The position numbers and the translations under genes were made by a program. A stretch of DNA of 64,000 bases. Origin: Sphingomonas mucosissima (GTDB lineage: Bacteria > Pseudomonadota > Alphaproteobacteria > Sphingomonadales > Sphingomonadaceae). The notes below the pieces were generated by a model that saw only the letters and a program-made list of their open reading frames with translations, was not told where the DNA came from and searched no databases. Each line of letters opens with the position of its first letter. Position 1 is the first letter of the stretch. The stretch lies in the NCBI RefSeq assembly GCF_002197665.1, contig NZ_NBBJ01000001.1:248001-312000 (forward strand), in the 5' to 3' direction. Positions 62,111-64,000 of this stretch are shown one piece after another.

Positions 62111-62803
62111 TTACATCAGCCCCTTGGCGCGCAGGCTCACATGGCCGCTGGTGCCGATAATCAGATGATCGTGAACCGCGATTCCCATGCCTTTGCCGGC
62201 ATCGATGATCGCGCGCGTGATATCGATGTCGGCGCGGCTGGGAGAAGGGTCGCCCGACGGGTGGTTGTGCACCAGAATGATCGCCGCCGATCCCAGGTCG
62301 ATCGCGCGCCGGATCACTTCCCGCACATGAACTTGCGCCTGGTCGATCGAGCCTTCGCTCATCACTTCGTCACGGATCAGCATGTTGCGGCTGTTGAGAT
62401 GAAGCACCCGGACCCGTTCGATGACGTGATGGGCCATGTCGGCGTGGAGATAATCGAGCAGCGCCTGCCAGTTGCCCAGCACCGGCCGGGCCGCCACCTC
62501 CGCCTGCACCAGCCGGACCGCCGCCGCCTGCGCGATCTTGATCGCCGCGGCGCTGGTCTCGCCCATGCCCGGAACGCGCATCAGCGCCTCGGCGTCCGCA
62601 GTCAGCAGCCCGCCAATGCCGCCGAACTCGCGCAGCAGCGCCTTGGCGAGCGGCTTCGTGTCGCGCCGCGGGATCGCCAGCGCGAGCAGATATTCGATCA
62701 GCTCATGATCCAGGAGCGCCTCGCCGCCGCCCGAAAGCAGCCGGCTGCGCAGCCGCGCGCGATGGCCGTGGTTGTCGGTAGCGGCGGGATCGCTGTCGGC
62801 CAT
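62111..62803 (-). CDS. radC: RadC/JAMM-domain DNA repair protein
   Basis: The 230-residue protein has an N-terminal helix-hairpin-helix region ('ADAEALMRVPGMGETSAAAI') and a C-terminal JAMM metalloprotease-like domain with the HxHx7SxxD motif in 'ILVHNHPSGDPSPSRADIDI'. Called RadC by convention; the role in repair has been questioned and the molecular function is unknown. The ATG at 62803 matches the family length; the longer frame to 62902 is not needed. It is divergent from the YdbH-like gene. Confidence 0.93.
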   Translation of the reverse strand: MADSDPAATDNHGHRARLRSRLLSGGGEALLDHELIEYLLALAIPRRDTKPLAKALLREFGGIGGLLTADAEALMRVPGMGETSAAAIKIAQAAAVRLVQAEVAARPVLGNWQALLDYLHADMAHHVIERVRVLHLNSRNMLIRDEVMSEGSIDQAQVHVREVIRRAIDLGSAAIILVHNHPSGDPSPSRADIDITRAIIDAGKGMGIAVHDHLIIGTSGHVSLRAKGLM

Positions 62804-62956
62804 CGAACACGTGGCTAAGCCGCAGGCGGGCATAGTGCAATCGTCTGACCTGGCGATCGGCGGGTCGAACGGGCGGGGTTCGGCGTGCGCCGCGGCTTTC
62901 AACTGGCGCTGCCAGCCCTTAGGAGGATCGCCGTTCCGCGGTTCGGAAGGGTTGAG

Positions 62957-64000
62957 GTGGCGGTCGTAGAGGAGGAGAGGCGACCGCGTCGGGCTAATCG
63001 AGCGCGGATCTTGCTGGCGGTGCTCCTGGGCGTCGCCGCGCTGCTGGCCGCGCTCTGGTTCACCCGCGTTCCGATTGCGACGCGCTTCATCGACCGCAGC
63101 TTCGCCGCGAGCGGCGTAGAGGCGCGCTATCGCATCGAGGATCTTGGCCTCCGGTGGCAGCGGCTGACCGATGTGGTCATCGGAGATCCTCGCGATCCGG
63201 ATCTGGTGGCGGACTGGGTCGAGACCCGCCTTGCGATGGTCGGCGGAAAGCCAACGTTGACTGCGGTGCGTGCCGGCCGCGTTCGGCTACGCGGCTCCCT
63301 CACCGATGGGCGGCTTTCGCTAGGCGCGCTCGATCGCTTGATGCCGGCGCCCTCGGGCAAGCCCTTTGCCTTGCCACCAATCGATCTTTCCGTGGCGGAC
63401 GCGCGCATGCGGCTCAGCACAGCCATGGGCGTGATTGGGCTGCGGCTGAGCGGCAGGGGCCGCCTCGACGATGGCTTCCGTGGAACTCTGGCGGCGGTCA
63501 CCGAAAATATGAGCGTCGGCGGTTGCGCGCTTCGCCGGCCCACTGCGCTGCTGAACATCGCCGTGCGCGATGCTGCGCCGAAGATCACCGGCCCGGTGCG
63601 CGTGCGGGCACTAAGTTGCTCTGGTGTCGCCGTCGCCGCACCGGAGGCTCGGGTCGATGTGGCACTCGGCGCGGCGCTCGAACGGTGGGAGGGCTCTGCC
63701 GCGCTGCGGACCGGCGCGATCACGGGCGGGGCGGTTCAGCTTCGCAGCCTCGCGGGGCAAGTGAGCTTCACGGGAACGCCCGCGCGTACGGAGGGCGACG
63801 CGCAGGTGCGCGGCGAGGCGCTGAACGCGGCGCCGATCCGCGGCGGCGCGGTCCTTTTTGCCGGAACGTGGCGTGTTGCGGCGGGGCGCGCGCTCGCGGC
63901 CGGGCGGGTCGAGGGGCGTGACCTGGCGCTGGCGCCCCCATCGCGCGCGCGGCTGGTGCGGGCGGCTGACGGCGTAGCAGGGACACCGCTGGCGCCGCTC
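62957..64000 (+). CDS. YdbH-like intermembrane transport protein, 5' part
   Basis: Starting at GTG 62957, the open frame runs past the window end (348 codons visible, no stop). It begins with a basic segment and one membrane helix ('ILLAVLLGVAALLAALWFTR'), then a long repetitive beta-rich region ('RARIEDLGLRWQRLTDVVIG'-like repeats, with 'RVRLRGSLTDGRLSLGALDR' typical of YdbH). AsmA-superfamily YdbH proteins, with TamB and YhdP, move phospholipid to the outer membrane. Only the N-terminal third to half is present, so the YdbH/AsmA assignment is by pattern. Confidence 0.75.
   Translation, partial: MAVVEEERRPRRANRARILLAVLLGVAALLAALWFTRVPIATRFIDRSFAASGVEARYRIEDLGLRWQRLTDVVIGDPRDPDLVADWVETRLAMVGGKPTLTAVRAGRVRLRGSLTDGRLSLGALDRLMPAPSGKPFALPPIDLSVADARMRLSTAMGVIGLRLSGRGRLDDGFRGTLAAVTENMSVGGCALRRPTALLNIAVRDAAPKITGPVRVRALSCSGVAVAAPEARVDVALGAALERWEGSAALRTGAITGGAVQLRSLAGQVSFTGTPARTEGDAQVRGEALNAAPIRGGAVLFAGTWRVAAGRALAAGRVEGRDLALAPPSRARLVRAADGVAGTPLAPL

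Noticed and set aside
1..64000. tRNA, rRNA or CRISPR features
   Set aside because: Inspection of the intergenic gaps found no cloverleaf-like sequences, rRNA segments or regularly spaced direct repeats; a covariance-model scan was not possible.

Overview
The window is high-GC (roughly 65%) chromosomal DNA from an alphaproteobacterium, most likely Sphingomonas or a close relative in the Sphingomonadaceae. The placement rests on gene content and order: secB next to a Tim44/TimA-mltA-Smr run, a BBP2-type barrel in an exopolysaccharide (EPS) locus, a GelB-like initiating transferase, a PafA-like phosphatase, and intergenic palindromes of the kind scattered through sphingomonad genomes. I found no rRNA, tRNA, insertion sequence, prophage or CRISPR array.

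Layout. (1) 1-6385: a small gene interrupted by an in-frame TAG, then the coupled tamA-tamB pair for outer-membrane assembly or lipid transport. (2) 6505-22824: an almost complete Wzx/Wzy-type EPS locus. It has the export lipoprotein, outer-membrane barrel, chain-length/tyrosine-kinase protein, a GINT1-like beta-propeller protein, a PssD/PssE glucuronosyltransferase pair, polymerase, two GT4 glycosyltransferases, the initiating phosphotransferase, two methyltransferases, a sulfotransferase-like protein and the flippase. (3) 22855-33015: housekeeping genes (phosphatase, trpS, murJ, secB, timA, mltA, smr, priA, xerC, CsbD). (4) 33177-38825: alanine dehydrogenase with a strong terminator, a candidate 18-residue peptide gene, and a signalling run (EAL phosphodiesterase, TPR-hybrid histidine kinase, lone receiver). 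(5) 38826-50813: metabolism and envelope maintenance (D-2-hydroxyacid dehydrogenase, M48/PDZ protease, cysS, rpsU, FKBP, EthD, aldehyde dehydrogenase, parallel beta-helix protein, PafA-like phosphatase, ScsB/DsbD-like reductase with its thioredoxin-fold partner). (6) 50981-54280: a circularly permuted ATP-grasp / alpha-E / transglutaminase-fold operon of unknown product, whose transglutaminase-fold member appears to lack its catalytic cysteine. (7) 54290-64000: arginyltransferase, threonine ammonia-lyase, a beta-hydroxyacid dehydrogenase-amidohydrolase pair, uvrC, radC, two small orphan proteins and the 5' part of a YdbH-like AsmA-superfamily gene that runs off the window.

The cell-surface theme is strong. 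EPS production, TamAB, a YdbH-like protein, MurJ, MltA, SecB and periplasmic redox and phosphatase enzymes all act at the envelope, and the EAL/kinase/receiver cluster is a plausible but unproven controller of surface behaviour. The points most worth following up are the ATP-grasp operon with its apparently dead transglutaminase fold, the micro-ORF with hairpin at 34412-34520, the TAG-interrupted gene at 106-285, and the GINT1-like and sulfotransferase-like genes in the EPS locus. All functional calls come from reading motifs by eye; no database search was run.
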